From contig NZ_JAJKFQ010000029.1 in NCBI RefSeq assembly GCF_020966635.1, positions 186,001 through 250,000 of the forward strand: a DNA stretch of 64,000 nucleotides, in the 5' to 3' direction. Every line of letters begins with the position of its first letter. Position 1 is the stretch's first letter. The notes under the pieces were generated by a model. The model searched no databases and was not told the DNA's origin. It saw only the letters and a program-made list of their open reading frames with translations. A program made the position numbers and the translations under genes. This stretch comes from Stieleria sp. JC731. Its GTDB lineage: Bacteria > Planctomycetota > Planctomycetia > Pirellulales > Pirellulaceae. Below are positions 37,087 through 46,900 of the stretch, piece after piece.

Positions 37087-37979
37087 TGCAGCAGCCGAAC
37101 GATTCACCTAATACGATGGCGGGAACCGATTCCACTGGCGAATCGAAATCAGACGTCGCCCGATCGTTGCCGCAAACGCCTTCAACGGATGCCCCAACAT
37201 CGAACGCGGCCAGTTCTGACGTACCTCTTTCTATCTACGACCTTACGGTTGCCTACCACCGTAAACCGGTAATCTGGGATGTTTCGTTTGACCTGCCCGC
37301 AGGCAGCTTGATTGGAATTGTCGGCCCCAACGGAGCAGGAAAGAGCACGCTCCTGAAAGCCTCGATGGACTTGATCCCTCGTGCATCTGGTCGTGTTCGT
37401 TTTTTTGGTCAGACCTACCGGCAATCGCACAACCGTGTTGGCTATGTGCCGCAGCGTGAAAGCGTCGACTGGGAATTTCCCGTGAGCGCATTGGACGTGG
37501 TCACGATGGGCCTTTATGACAAAATCGGTTGGTGCCGTCCGGTTCGCAAACACCACCGCAACCTCGCTCGCGAAGCACTTCGCCGCGTCGGTATCGGTGA
37601 CCTGGCGGATCGGCAAATTAGCCAACTGTCAGGTGGCCAGCAGCAGCGGACCTTTTTAGCGCGCGCACTTGTTCAAGACGCTGACTTGTACTTGATGGAT
37701 GAACCTTTCGCGGCCGTCGACGCATCGACCGAACATGCGATCGTCGAGATTTTGCGAGAGCTGAAGAGCCGTGGCAAAACGGCCGTGGTCATCCACCATG
37801 ACTTGCAAACGGTCCCCGAATACTTCGACCATGTGGTACTGCTCAATATGCGAGTCGTCGCCCATGGCCCGGTGATGGAGACATTCACACCGGAGAACCT
37901 GCAAAAGACCTACGGCGGGCGACTAACGCTTCTCGATGAAGTCACCGAAGCGATGCGACGACGTGAATCCAGCTTATGA
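37086..37979 (+). CDS. troB: Metal ABC transporter ATPase (TroB/MntB type)
   Basis: A 297-aa cytoplasmic ATPase that powers the transporter. It shows Walker [10 protein letters not shown] (about residues 80-88), a Q-loop region near [20 protein letters not shown], signature LSGGQQQRT, Walker [13 protein letters not shown] and the switch His in VIHHDLQTV. The VDWEFPV after the Q loop is typical for Mn/Zn/Fe transporters. An extra Ser/Thr-rich stretch of about 45 residues precedes the ATPase domain. The TAATG overlap with troA and an ATGA overlap with the next gene show strong translational coupling. Confidence 0.95.
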   Translation: MQQPNDSPNTMAGTDSTGESKSDVARSLPQTPSTDAPTSNAASSDVPLSIYDLTVAYHRKPVIWDVSFDLPAGSLIGIVGPNGAGKSTLLKASMDLIPRASGRVRFFGQTYRQSHNRVGYVPQRESVDWEFPVSALDVVTMGLYDKIGWCRPVRKHHRNLAREALRRVGIGDLADRQISQLSGGQQQRTFLARALVQDADLYLMDEPFAAVDASTEHAIVEILRELKSRGKTAVVIHHDLQTVPEYFDHVVLLNMRVVAHGPVMETFTPENLQKTYGGRLTLLDEVTEAMRRRESSL

Positions 37980-39511
37980 GTTTGCTGCTTGCGAAGACGA
38001 TATTGGCAGCGAGCCTGATTGCGTTGCCCGGCAAAGTAACACTGGTGTTGATGACACTCGTTTCGCCATTGCTGCTCCTCGCCGATCACGTCGGAAGCCT
38101 GCCGATAGCGTTGCTCGCCGAGTTTCCTTGGGATGATTTGCTGCGAGTCATCACGATGCGAGACTACAACACACGCGTTGTGATCTTTGGCGTCGCAACG
38201 CTGGGTGGTGCCGCCGGTCTTGTCGGAAGTTTTACGCTGCTACGCAAACGCGCGCTGATGGGTGACGCGCTTGCACACGCCAGCACACCGGGTATCGCCA
38301 TTGCGTTCATTGTCGCGACCAGCATGGGTGGCGATGGGAAATCGATTCCGGTTCTGCTTTCCGGGGCGACACTGACAGGGCTTATTGGCGTCGCAGGAAT
38401 TCTGCTGATTCGAAATCAAACCAGATTAAAAGAAGATGCCGCACTCGGAATTGTCTTGAGTGTCTTCTTTGGCTTGGGGATGGCACTTTTTGGTGTGATT
38501 CAGCAAATGGAAACCGGGCACGCGGCGGGACTTGAAGGCTTTATCTTTGGCATGACCGCGTCGATGCAAGCGGCCGATGCGAGATTGATCGCGATGGTTT
38601 CGGTCATCGTCATCGCGGGTTGCATGCTGCTATTCAAAGAGCTTCAACTGCTGTGTTTTGACGAAGGCTTTGCCGGTGCACAAGGATACCCGGTCATCCT
38701 TTTGGACATCATCCTTATGGCGATGATCGTTTTGGTAACCATTGTCGGTCTGCAAGCGGTTGGCTTGATTCTGATCATCGCCCTATTGGTGATCCCAGCG
38801 GCAGCGGCGAGGTTTTGGACCGAAACGATGTCCCGAATGATCGCCTGTTCGGTTGGTCTGGGTGTGACCGGCAGCGTGATCGGTGGACTTGCAAGCGCGA
38901 TGTTTCCGGGCCTGCCATCGGGAGCCATGATCGTGCTGGTTTGTTCCGCATTTTTCTTTATCAGCATGATGCTGGGCACACGCCGTGGTGTTCTGGTCCG
39001 CTTGATCCGTCGGCAGCATTTAAACCATCGCATCGACCGGCAGCACTTACTACGTGCGATGTACGAACGAATCGAACGCGATCACCTATCAACCGACCAA
39101 GTCCTGTCCCACCGCAAAACGCCTGTATCGGTTGCGAACCTTTTATCGATGCGAAGTTGGTCGATGAGGCGACTTGATCGCGCGATCGATCGTGCCGTGG
39201 ACGATGATCTGGTTCGTCGTTCCAACGGATCGTGTCGTTTAACCGGTGCAGGATTGGCCGAAGCAGCCCGACTGACTCGCCAGCACCGGTTGTGGGAAAT
39301 GTATTTGATTACCTATGCCGAAGTCGCTACCGCCAATGTGGATCGCGATGCGGACGCCATCGAACACGTCCTCGCACCAGAAGTTATCGATCAGCTCGAA
39401 GACTTGCTGGATGAACAAGGTGCGACCATCGCTGTTCCTGTCAGTCCACACGACATCGAACACGACGCTACCTCAAGCACCAACGGACAACAACAAGGAG
39501 AGTCCAAATGA
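37976..39511 (+). CDS. troC: Metal ABC permease fused to a DtxR/MntR-like domain (TroC-type)
   Basis: 511 aa. Residues 1-340 form an ABC-3 family permease with about nine to ten membrane helices ([49 protein letters not shown]). Residues about 355-490 form a cytoplasmic DtxR-like region: a winged helix ([21 protein letters not shown] ... [14 protein letters not shown]) and a dimerisation/metal part ([15 protein letters not shown] ... [20 protein letters not shown]). Compared with DtxR, His437, Glu441, Glu463 and His464 match H79, E83, E105 and H106, but H98 and C102 are replaced by Asp456 and Asp460. Chlamydial YtgCR has the same permease-repressor fusion, in which the repressor part is released by proteolysis. 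ATGA overlaps with troB and troD. Confidence 0.92.
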   Translation: MSLLLAKTILAASLIALPGKVTLVLMTLVSPLLLLADHVGSLPIALLAEFPWDDLLRVITMRDYNTRVVIFGVATLGGAAGLVGSFTLLRKRALMGDALAHASTPGIAIAFIVATSMGGDGKSIPVLLSGATLTGLIGVAGILLIRNQTRLKEDAALGIVLSVFFGLGMALFGVIQQMETGHAAGLEGFIFGMTASMQAADARLIAMVSVIVIAGCMLLFKELQLLCFDEGFAGAQGYPVILLDIILMAMIVLVTIVGLQAVGLILIIALLVIPAAAARFWTETMSRMIACSVGLGVTGSVIGGLASAMFPGLPSGAMIVLVCSAFFFISMMLGTRRGVLVRLIRRQHLNHRIDRQHLLRAMYERIERDHLSTDQVLSHRKTPVSVANLLSMRSWSMRRLDRAIDRAVDDDLVRRSNGSCRLTGAGLAEAARLTRQHRLWEMYLITYAEVATANVDRDADAIEHVLAPEVIDQLEDLLDEQGATIAVPVSPHDIEHDATSSTNGQQQGESK

Positions 39512-40845
39512 GCTCTCCAGACACAATACTGTTGTCGTCGATTCAATGGTCTTGGTCACTTGACGGTTGGATCGTGCTGATCGGTGCCTTCGCTGCTGTC
39601 TCGGCAGCGCTGCTTGGGAACTTCTTGGTTCTCCGGCGAATGAGCATGCTTGGCGATGCGATCACTCATGCGGTCTTGCCAGGTATCGCCACTGCATTTT
39701 TCTTTACCCAGTCGCGTGACTCGCTGACCATGTTTGTCGGTGCGGTCATCGTCGGAATCTTGACGGCGTTCTTTACAGAATGGATTCGGCGTGCTGGAAA
39801 AGTCGATGAAGGTGCGTCGATGGGAGTGGTCTTCACTTCTTTGTTTGCATTTGGGCTGCTGCTGCTAGTCCAAACGGCGGACAACGTTGACCTGGATCCT
39901 TACTGTGTTCTCTACGGTGCGATTGAGCTTTCGCCACTGGATACCGTAAACCTGTTCGACCGACAAATCCCGCGAGCGGCAATCACGCTGGGGATCGTAA
40001 CGATTATCAATATTGGCTTTGTTCTATTGTTCTTCAAAGAGCTTCGCCTAACTTCGTTTGACCCAGCATTGGCGACGACGATGGGTTTTTCGGCCAAATT
40101 GATGCACTACGCATTAATGGTGCTGGTCAGCGTCACAGCGGTTGCCGCTTTTGAAAGTGTCGGCAGCATCCTCGTCGTTGCGATGTTTGTCGTGCCTCCG
40201 GCAGCGGCATTCATGTTGACGGATCGGTTGGGCGTCATGATCTTCTTCAGTGCGATCATCGCGGCAAGTTCAGCATTCTTAGGGCACTTGATGGCGATCT
40301 CGGTCCCTACTTGGTTTGGTTTCGGAAGCACGACGACCGCAGGAATGATCGCGGTTGCGACGGGAATTTATTTCATCTTCGCGGCTTCATTCAGCCCGAC
40401 GCATGGGATTATTGTCAAAGTTATCAGACGCCAAGTGCTGTCCATGACGATCCTTTGCGATGACATCGTCGCCTACTTGTTTCGCGCCGAAGAAATCGAT
40501 CACCGCACCCCGACCGCAGAAGAAATTCGCGAGAACCTGTTGGCGACCAATCGAGCGTTAAAGATCGCACTCGCACTATTGAGACGATCTGGCGAATTGG
40601 AAAACGAACGCGATTCATTGCAACTGACCAAAGTCGGTCGACGCCGCGGACAGCGGCTCGTCAGATCGCACCGACTGTGGGAACAATACTTGGTCGATCA
40701 AGCCGGTCGCGACACCGATCGGATCCACGACCAGGCGGAACGTTTCGAACACTTCACCGATCGGGATTTGCGAGAACAATTGGCGGAACAGACCGACACG
40801 CCGACCCAAGACCCACACGGCCGCCCTATCCCCGAAGAGCACTGA
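39508..40845 (+). CDS. troD: Second metal ABC permease, also fused to a DtxR/MntR-like domain (TroD-type)
   Basis: 445 aa. Residues 1-305 are an ABC-3 permease (LGNFLVLRRMSMLGDAITHAVLPGIA; FESVGSILVVAMFVVPPAAAF) and residues about 310-430 a DtxR-like C-terminus: a winged helix (TPTAEEIRENLLATNRALKI ... LQLTKVGRRRGQRL) then SHRLWEQYLVDQAG and RIHDQAERFEHF. All six metal-ligand positions read off DtxR/MntR are filled: His388, Glu392, His407, Glu411 (Cys102 in DtxR, Glu99 in MntR), Glu414 and His415. A Glu at the Cys102 position is the Mn-type choice. A C-terminal SH3-like domain is absent, as in MntR. ATGA overlap with troC. The operon ends here; the stretch after it shows no clear terminator. 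Confidence 0.92.
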   Translation: MSSPDTILLSSIQWSWSLDGWIVLIGAFAAVSAALLGNFLVLRRMSMLGDAITHAVLPGIATAFFFTQSRDSLTMFVGAVIVGILTAFFTEWIRRAGKVDEGASMGVVFTSLFAFGLLLLVQTADNVDLDPYCVLYGAIELSPLDTVNLFDRQIPRAAITLGIVTIINIGFVLLFFKELRLTSFDPALATTMGFSAKLMHYALMVLVSVTAVAAFESVGSILVVAMFVVPPAAAFMLTDRLGVMIFFSAIIAASSAFLGHLMAISVPTWFGFGSTTTAGMIAVATGIYFIFAASFSPTHGIIVKVIRRQVLSMTILCDDIVAYLFRAEEIDHRTPTAEEIRENLLATNRALKIALALLRRSGELENERDSLQLTKVGRRRGQRLVRSHRLWEQYLVDQAGRDTDRIHDQAERFEHFTDRDLREQLAEQTDTPTQDPHGRPIPEEH

Positions 40846-41284
40846 CAAGCGATTCAGTGGTTCGCGTTCCGCCTGACCAGAGCCGATCGGGACACCAACA
40901 TGCTTTTTCACTTCGCGGCGAACACCTGTAACGTTTATCGCGATTTTTCGTCGTCAATTTGCAACACGATTGACTGACCTTCTTCAATTCGTGGCCTAGG
41001 TTTCTCTAGCTGGCGTGCCAGTGCGCAGAAACTACAGGCCTGGATTCTTATTGCAGAATTGCCTGGGCAAGCAACCCGCTTGCGTTTCCTCGCAGACGCG
41101 CCAAACAGGCTTCAAACCCAAGCTTTATTTGACTCGGTAGATGGCCCAGATATTGGCCCAGTTGCTGATTCGAAAAACACCCCCATGGCGATGAAGCCCA
41201 ATCGCTCGAAACATTGAAAGGCCTAGCCCAATGCGTCTCGCTGACGCATCAGACGCCACTGTCCCAGAATCGGAAACGAAAGAA
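40846..41284. other. Intergenic region before the Tad-like cluster
   Basis: About 385-440 bp, depending on the start of the next gene. A short direct repeat (TGGCCCAGATATTGGCCCAG, around 41142-41161) is the only feature noted. No gene was seen. Confidence 0.4.
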
Positions 41285-41740
41285 ATGGCCACCGTTCATC
41301 CCAAACGATCACGCACTTATGTCGACGCAGAGGTTCAAGGCAGCCTGCTAAGACGTGTTGCCTTTCACTGGATCCTGTTCTTCATTTGCAACACATTCGC
41401 TCTGATGTGCTGGATTCGATTGTTCGAACAGCCCGATGCGGAATGGGGACAGACCTTTGGCGACACCGTTCGAAGGTTCCTTCCGTTCTTCATTATCACG
41501 ATGGCAATGATCCCCGCATTCGTTTGGGACACGCTTAAGCTCAGCCATCGTTTTGCAGGCCCGATGGTTCGGCTTCGCAACACATTGAAAGACATAAAAG
41601 CCGGTCGATCCGTTCCGCCACTTAAGTTTCGTGACAACGATTTTTGGCACGAAATCGCAAGCAACTTCAATGACGTCATGGAAATGCGTCGCGGTAACGA
41701 TAGTGAGCCCAAGGAAGGAGGCGATAAACAAGATGCCTAG
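41231..41740 (+). CDS. HAMP-like two-helix membrane protein
   Basis: 169 aa with two membrane helices (about 41-61, AFHWILFFICNTFALMCWIRL, and about 80-100, FLPFFIITMAMIPAFVWDT), followed by LSHRFAGPMVRLRNTLKDIKAG, which looks like a HAMP-type linker (the P-x-x-x-L pattern after the second helix). No kinase or receptor domain follows. The translated product ends MEMRRGNDSEPKEGGDKQDA. The start may be 41231 or the later ATG at 41285. The last eight bases overlap the next gene, so it is co-expressed with the TadE-like gene. Small HAMP-like proteins before TadE genes recur in planctomycetes; their role is unknown. Confidence 0.75.
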   Translation: MRLADASDATVPESETKEMATVHPKRSRTYVDAEVQGSLLRRVAFHWILFFICNTFALMCWIRLFEQPDAEWGQTFGDTVRRFLPFFIITMAMIPAFVWDTLKLSHRFAGPMVRLRNTLKDIKAGRSVPPLKFRDNDFWHEIASNFNDVMEMRRGNDSEPKEGGDKQDA

Positions 41741-42209
41741 CCTGATTGGCGGACCGCTCCATAGCGACATCCAGCCCCCAGCATACAGCCACGCCAAATC
41801 CGGATCTCGGTTCGTGAACCGCAACCGCCGTCGACGACGGTCCGGTGTCGCCGCGGTCGAATTTGCCGTTTGCCTTCCGGTTCTTGTGCTTTTGGTGTTT
41901 GGCGCCATCGAAGCGTCAAGCTTTATCTTCTTGAAACAGTCGATCAGTGTCGCTTGTTACGAAGGGATACGTGAAGCGGCAAAGAGCGAAGGTGACACGG
42001 CCGATGCGACCGCGCGTGCCCAGGCGATCTTGGACTCTCGCGGCGTCAATGACTACACCATTGATTTCCCCAATGGAGTCGAAGGATTGTCCCGAGGTGA
42101 GCAAGTGATCTGCCAAGTCACAGCACCGACCAATACCAACAGCCCATTGGCTGGCAACTGGATCAACAATCGCAACTTGACCGTACGCGTCGTGATGCTC
42201 CGAGAATAA
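41733..42209 (+). CDS. TadE-like pseudopilin
   Basis: 158 aa. Before the single membrane helix come basic residues and the TadE motif RSGVAAVEFAVCLPVLVLLVFGAIEASSF (about 38-66), then a periplasmic C-terminal domain with paired Cys (SVACYEGIREAAKS ... EQVICQVT). TadE-like proteins are minor pseudopilins in tight-adherence (Flp) pili; the helix is cut after Gly by a TadV-type peptidase. ATG 41733 is chosen over an earlier in-frame ATG because AGGAGG lies 12 bp upstream and the earlier frame lies inside the previous gene. There is an 8-bp overlap with it. No TadA/B/C, CpaB/C or RcpA gene is here. Confidence 0.88.
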   Translation: MPSLIGGPLHSDIQPPAYSHAKSGSRFVNRNRRRRRSGVAAVEFAVCLPVLVLLVFGAIEASSFIFLKQSISVACYEGIREAAKSEGDTADATARAQAILDSRGVNDYTIDFPNGVEGLSRGEQVICQVTAPTNTNSPLAGNWINNRNLTVRVVMLRE

Positions 42210-42210
42210 G

Positions 42211-43275
42211 ATGATGCACGTTCATAAATATTCATCACAAAAGCCAAAGCTGCCAACAAGAAAGAACCGTCACCGCCAACGTCGCGGTGCGATGATGATC
42301 CTAATTTTGGTGATGATGGTCGGATTCATCGCCGCGGTAGCCTTCTCGGTTGATATCGCGCATATGCATCTTGCACGCACCGAGTTGCGATCGGCAACCG
42401 ATGCCGCTGCGCAAGCCGCATCGCAAGAACTTTCCGATACGCTTGATCGCAACTTGGCGATCGAACGCGGACAGGAAATTGCAGCTTTGAATATCGTCAA
42501 CGGACAACCGTTGGTGCTTGCCGATTCAGATTTTCAATTCGGCCGAAGCGAAGAAGACAATCAAGGTCGTTTCGTTTTCAACAGCGGTGTGACGCCATTT
42601 AATACCGTTCGCGTCACCGGTCGACGGACGTCAGATTCGCCCTCCGGCGCGATCCCATTGTTCTTTGGCAATGTCCTGGGCTTCAACACTTTCGAGCCAC
42701 GAGTCACCGCAGCTGCGACGTACATCGAACGCGATGTCGTACTTGTCGTTGACCGTAGCGGTTCGATGACAGGTACCAAATTCGCTGAACTTGAAGCCGC
42801 CATCGCGGTCTTCATCACGACGCTAGAAAATACGCCGGTTGATGAAGAAGTCGGGCTCGCCTCATACAACGATCGCGCTTCCGAAGACGTTCAGCTCACA
42901 AAAACCTTGTCCAATATTCAAAGCGGTTTGTCTGCACTGTCGACCGGCGGATACACCAGTATCAGCCGAGGCATGATGGCTGGTGAAAACATCATGAGCC
43001 ACAGTCGATCTGGCGACTTTGTCGAACGAACCATGATCGTCATGACCGACGGGCTGCACAACCGAGGCACCGAACCTCGAAACGTCGCCCGGCGAATCGC
43101 TGGCGATCGAGTCAAAATCCATACGATTACATTTGGCTCTGGTGCCGATCAGGCACGTATGCGTGAAATTGCGTCCATTGGCGGTGGCAAGCATTTCCAT
43201 GCACTCAGCGCGGCCGAACTGGCCGCCGCCTACCGAGAAATCGCTTTGACACTAGGAACGGTCGTCACCGAGTAG
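42211..43275 (+). CDS. TadG-like protein with a von Willebrand factor A domain
   Basis: 354 aa. Basic residues and a pseudopilin-like helix (GAMMILILVMMVGFIAAVAFSVDIAHM) are followed by a Tad-type region (LARTELRSATDAAAQAASQEL) and, from about residue 172, a VWA domain with an intact MIDAS (VVLVVDRSGSMTGTKF). The 'SMTDGLHNRG' Asp is likely a further metal ligand (IVMTDGLHNRGTEP). TadG-type proteins with VWA are part of Flp-pilus-like machinery in some bacteria and may bind a surface partner. The gap to the upstream TadE-like gene is one base, so they are co-expressed. Confidence 0.9.
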   Translation: MMHVHKYSSQKPKLPTRKNRHRQRRGAMMILILVMMVGFIAAVAFSVDIAHMHLARTELRSATDAAAQAASQELSDTLDRNLAIERGQEIAALNIVNGQPLVLADSDFQFGRSEEDNQGRFVFNSGVTPFNTVRVTGRRTSDSPSGAIPLFFGNVLGFNTFEPRVTAAATYIERDVVLVVDRSGSMTGTKFAELEAAIAVFITTLENTPVDEEVGLASYNDRASEDVQLTKTLSNIQSGLSALSTGGYTSISRGMMAGENIMSHSRSGDFVERTMIVMTDGLHNRGTEPRNVARRIAGDRVKIHTITFGSGADQARMREIASIGGGKHFHALSAAELAAAYREIALTLGTVVTE

Positions 43276-43320
43276 TGGCATCAACGAATGGTCGTATCTG
43301 AGAATCCTGGGCACAACCTC

Positions 43321-43737
43321 ATGAACAATATCAAGCCAAGCAAACTGAACCGACGACGCCGTCGTGGCACGGCAATGGTCGAGTTCGCGATCGTTGCGCC
43401 GGTGCTGTTCTTTTTCTTTTTCGCCGCGTTCGAGTTCTGCCGGGTCGCCATGATTCGGCACACCGTCGACAACGCGGTTTACGAAGGTTGCCGAGACGCA
43501 ATCATCCCAGGTGCCACCGCGAATTTGGCCAGAACCAAAGCCGAGTCCATCTTGGGAACACTCGGTTTAACCGCGTACGACATCACCGTCACTCCGGCAG
43601 TCATCGACAACGAAACGCCAGAAGTAACAGTCGCGATCGATGTGCGATTGGACGCAAATACATTTGTCCCGCCGCAATTCACTGGGGGACGATCAATCAC
43701 CCGGACTTTGACCATGCAACGTGAAATCGTGAACTAG
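43321..43737 (+). CDS. Second TadE-like pseudopilin
   Basis: 138 aa with the same N-terminal design as the first TadE-like gene (RRRRGTAMVEFAIVAPVLFFFFFAAFEFCRV) and a C-terminal domain with VYEGCRDAIIPGATANLART, which matches CYEGIREAAKSEGDTADATA in the other. It is a paralogue. ATG 43321 is used because it directly precedes the basic segment and helix; the frame is open a little further upstream. It follows the VWA gene by 45 bp and closes the set of three exported genes. Confidence 0.9.
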   Translation: MNNIKPSKLNRRRRRGTAMVEFAIVAPVLFFFFFAAFEFCRVAMIRHTVDNAVYEGCRDAIIPGATANLARTKAESILGTLGLTAYDITVTPAVIDNETPEVTVAIDVRLDANTFVPPQFTGGRSITRTLTMQREIVN

Positions 43738-43948
43738 CGCTTCACATGCACTGGGCATCGATTCTAAATCGAGTCGATCGAGCTAAACGGTCGCATCAAC
43801 GCCCATAAATCTTCCATCTGGCCTGAATCCTGCGTTGGGCCATCGAGGCTTTTGCGACCATCACATCGCAATTGATTGTGGCATCCAAAGCGGCCATACT
43901 GAGCCAAGCTTTTGGTCCAGCCACTATCCACCTGAACGCAGGGCACCG

Positions 43949-46900
43949 ATGAGTGTACGGAAATCAGTATCGGCGTTGCTTTGTGACCGCTCTCAGCAGG
44001 TCGCCCTGGGCTTCAATTCTCGGCACTTCATCGCGTATGGCCTGATAGCGATGTACACCGTGATGGCAGGACAAACGCATCGTACTGTCTTTGCGACTCC
44101 GGTTCAGAATCAATCGCTTAACGATGATCCCTCTTCGTCCGAGAATGCCGATGAGGTAGTCAATCAACGCCTGCTCGCCGCATTGCTTCAGCGTCCTCGC
44201 AAAGGTGCCGCTTTTGATCGCGTCTATTCCTTTTACAAAAAGCGAGATTCACTTGAGCAGTTAGTCGAAAACCTTGAGCGTGATTTCATTGACTCTCATC
44301 CAGTCGCGGTTCCTGTCCTAAAGGGTCTCATCTACCAGAAAGAACTTCAGCTTCAAGATTCGTGCAACGCTTTTGAACTCGCTTGCGTCCAGAATCCCGA
44401 CGACGCATTCATCTATCAATACTATGCCGACTCGCTCGAACAAATCGGCAAAAACCATGAATGCATCGTGCAACTGATCATCGCCACGGACAAACAGGCA
44501 ACTCGGCTTGAGAAACTTGAAATCTATCTAGAGCTCGCCAAACGCCAGTTCGAGATGATGCAAGTTGAAGAAGCGCAGTCGACGATCGATGAAATGATCG
44601 AACGTTACTCAAACTCAGTTGATGTTCTTGAAAAGGTGGCCAACCTGTTGTCCGACGCGGGCGAAGCCAACAAAGCACTCGCAGTTTATCAAGACGCTAT
44701 CAACCGGCTTCCCAGTGGTGAAAAGCAGATCGCGTTAAGGCTTCAAGCGGCCAAGATGTACGAGCAACTTGAACAATGGGACGCAGCAATCGAGGCTTAC
44801 CAAGCCACCATCAAAAAGTTGCGCCCTGGTGCTTGGCTGTACAGAAACGCCATGAATCAGCTTGAACGCGTCTTCTTCCGAACCGGCCGAGTCAACGAAT
44901 TAATCGAATATTACACAACACAGGTGTTCCGACGCCCTGATGACATCACGCTAGCGTGTCGCCTTGCCTTTCTACTTCGCAATTCTGAACAAACGGTTGA
45001 GGCGGAAGACGTTTTACGCCAAACGCTCAAACGCGCTCCGAACTCCGAACAGGTTCAAAACGAACTGATCGAATTACTTGTCCATCTCGGCCGCTATGGT
45101 GAAGCGATCGAGGCACTTGAACAATGCATTGAAGACGACGGATCGAGTGTCGACCAATTACTTCGCCTCGGTGAACTGCACCGTCTAGATCCAGAACCGA
45201 ACGGAAATCTCAGCAGCAAAGCTGCGCATGAAAAAAGAATCGACAGGGCGGTCCAAGCCTGGAAACGAATCCCGGTAGCCCACCCTGACAGCCCCGTGCA
45301 TTTGTCGATGGTCGCAGGCAAACTTCGATCCGTCGGACGCATTGACGGTGCGATTGAGTTCTATCGGAAGGCCATCGACGTGGCTCCACAATCGCCAGAA
45401 TATCGCGAGTACTTGGGTCAGTACTTCCACTCGTTGGGTCGACGTGGTGATGCGATTCAGACATGGAAAGGTATCGCAACTGAAGATCGCCGGACCGGCA
45501 GTTCGCTCGTACGACTCGCCGAAGTCTTCGCGACTTTTGACTACAACACGGAAAGTTTGGCGGCATGGAAACAGGCAGCCGACTTTGATTTACTGCCAAG
45601 CCAACAACTGAAATACTGCAGTGCCTTGGTAGATGCCGGTGAGCTTGGCTCCATTTTTTCATTGCTGGACAAACTGGAATCAGAGGAGATCGAACAGACA
45701 TTTAAAGACCAGGCCCTTAAACTGCGCATACGCGCTATTTCACAGTCCGGAAATCTGACCGAAGCAATCGCGGACTACCAAAAGAAAACAAAATCGGTGC
45801 GAGAATGGAGAATCCTCGCATTACTGCAATCCACAAACGAAGAACCACAGCTCGCAAAAGAATCGATAGCGAAAGCGGTTGAACTCGCTCCTAACGACAT
45901 CTCTATTTTGCGAGATGCAGCAGACTTATTTTCAATTGCCGATGATGATAAATCGTCAATCCAAACGCTTGAAAAGCTGACGAAAATCGATCCGACGCGT
46001 TCAAGCGACTACCTCCGCCGCTTGGTTAGCATCCAACGAGGTAACAATCGACTAACCAAATCGTTAGAGACAGCGAAACGTCTTGTCCAATCCAATCCGG
46101 CAGCAATTGAAAACTACTTCCTGCTGTCCGATATCCAGATGCAGCTGAGTTTGGTTTCGGAAAGCGTGGAAACGCTTCGTAGCGTCCTCCTTGTCGCACC
46201 CAACTCCGTTAAAGCACATCTTCTTCTGGCAAGACAACTCAGTGCAATATTCGCGACTGATGAGGCGATTGAATTGCTCTGGAATGCGATCGAGATTGAA
46301 ACAGCCAATGAAGAACGACAAGCCATCGCGAAGCAACTGGTTCCGCTCTACCAACGTCGTGGAGATTTCGATGACTTGATCGATCGCATTACGTTGATCA
46401 GGAACATCACGCCGACAGAACAATCGATTTTGCTCGCTTCGCTCTGGGAGCAAGCCTCCACTCCCGCCAATGCCTTCAAGGTTCTCAATGCAGCACTTCA
46501 GGCACATCCGAGAAGCCCAAAATTACTGCAAGCGATGGTTGATCTTCTCGTTGCCCGAAAAAGCTACAAAAGTGCGGTGACATATTTCAACCAACTTTTG
46601 CAAGTGGACAACTCGACGGAAAACCAAATCAAGCTACTGCATTTAAAACGACTGGCAGGACAAATCAGTGACCTTGATGCAGACCTCCAGGAACTTGAAC
46701 TCACCCAATCAAAGGAACGAGTCAGCCAAATCGTGCTATCGGCTCTTCGAAAAAGCCCACCGCATGCGATCGAAGTCTGCAAGAAAGTATTGGAACGGGA
46801 TACAACACAATGGGATATCAAAACTTGCTTGGCACAGCTCTATTTTTCGCAAAGTGTTCCGCCTGTGAACTCTGTCTTGAAAGATGTAGTGCCGTTAATC

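Noticed and set aside
41348..41908. A 186-codon minus-strand frame across the HAMP-like and TadE genes
   Set aside because: It runs antisense across two overlapping, plausible genes and resembles no protein.
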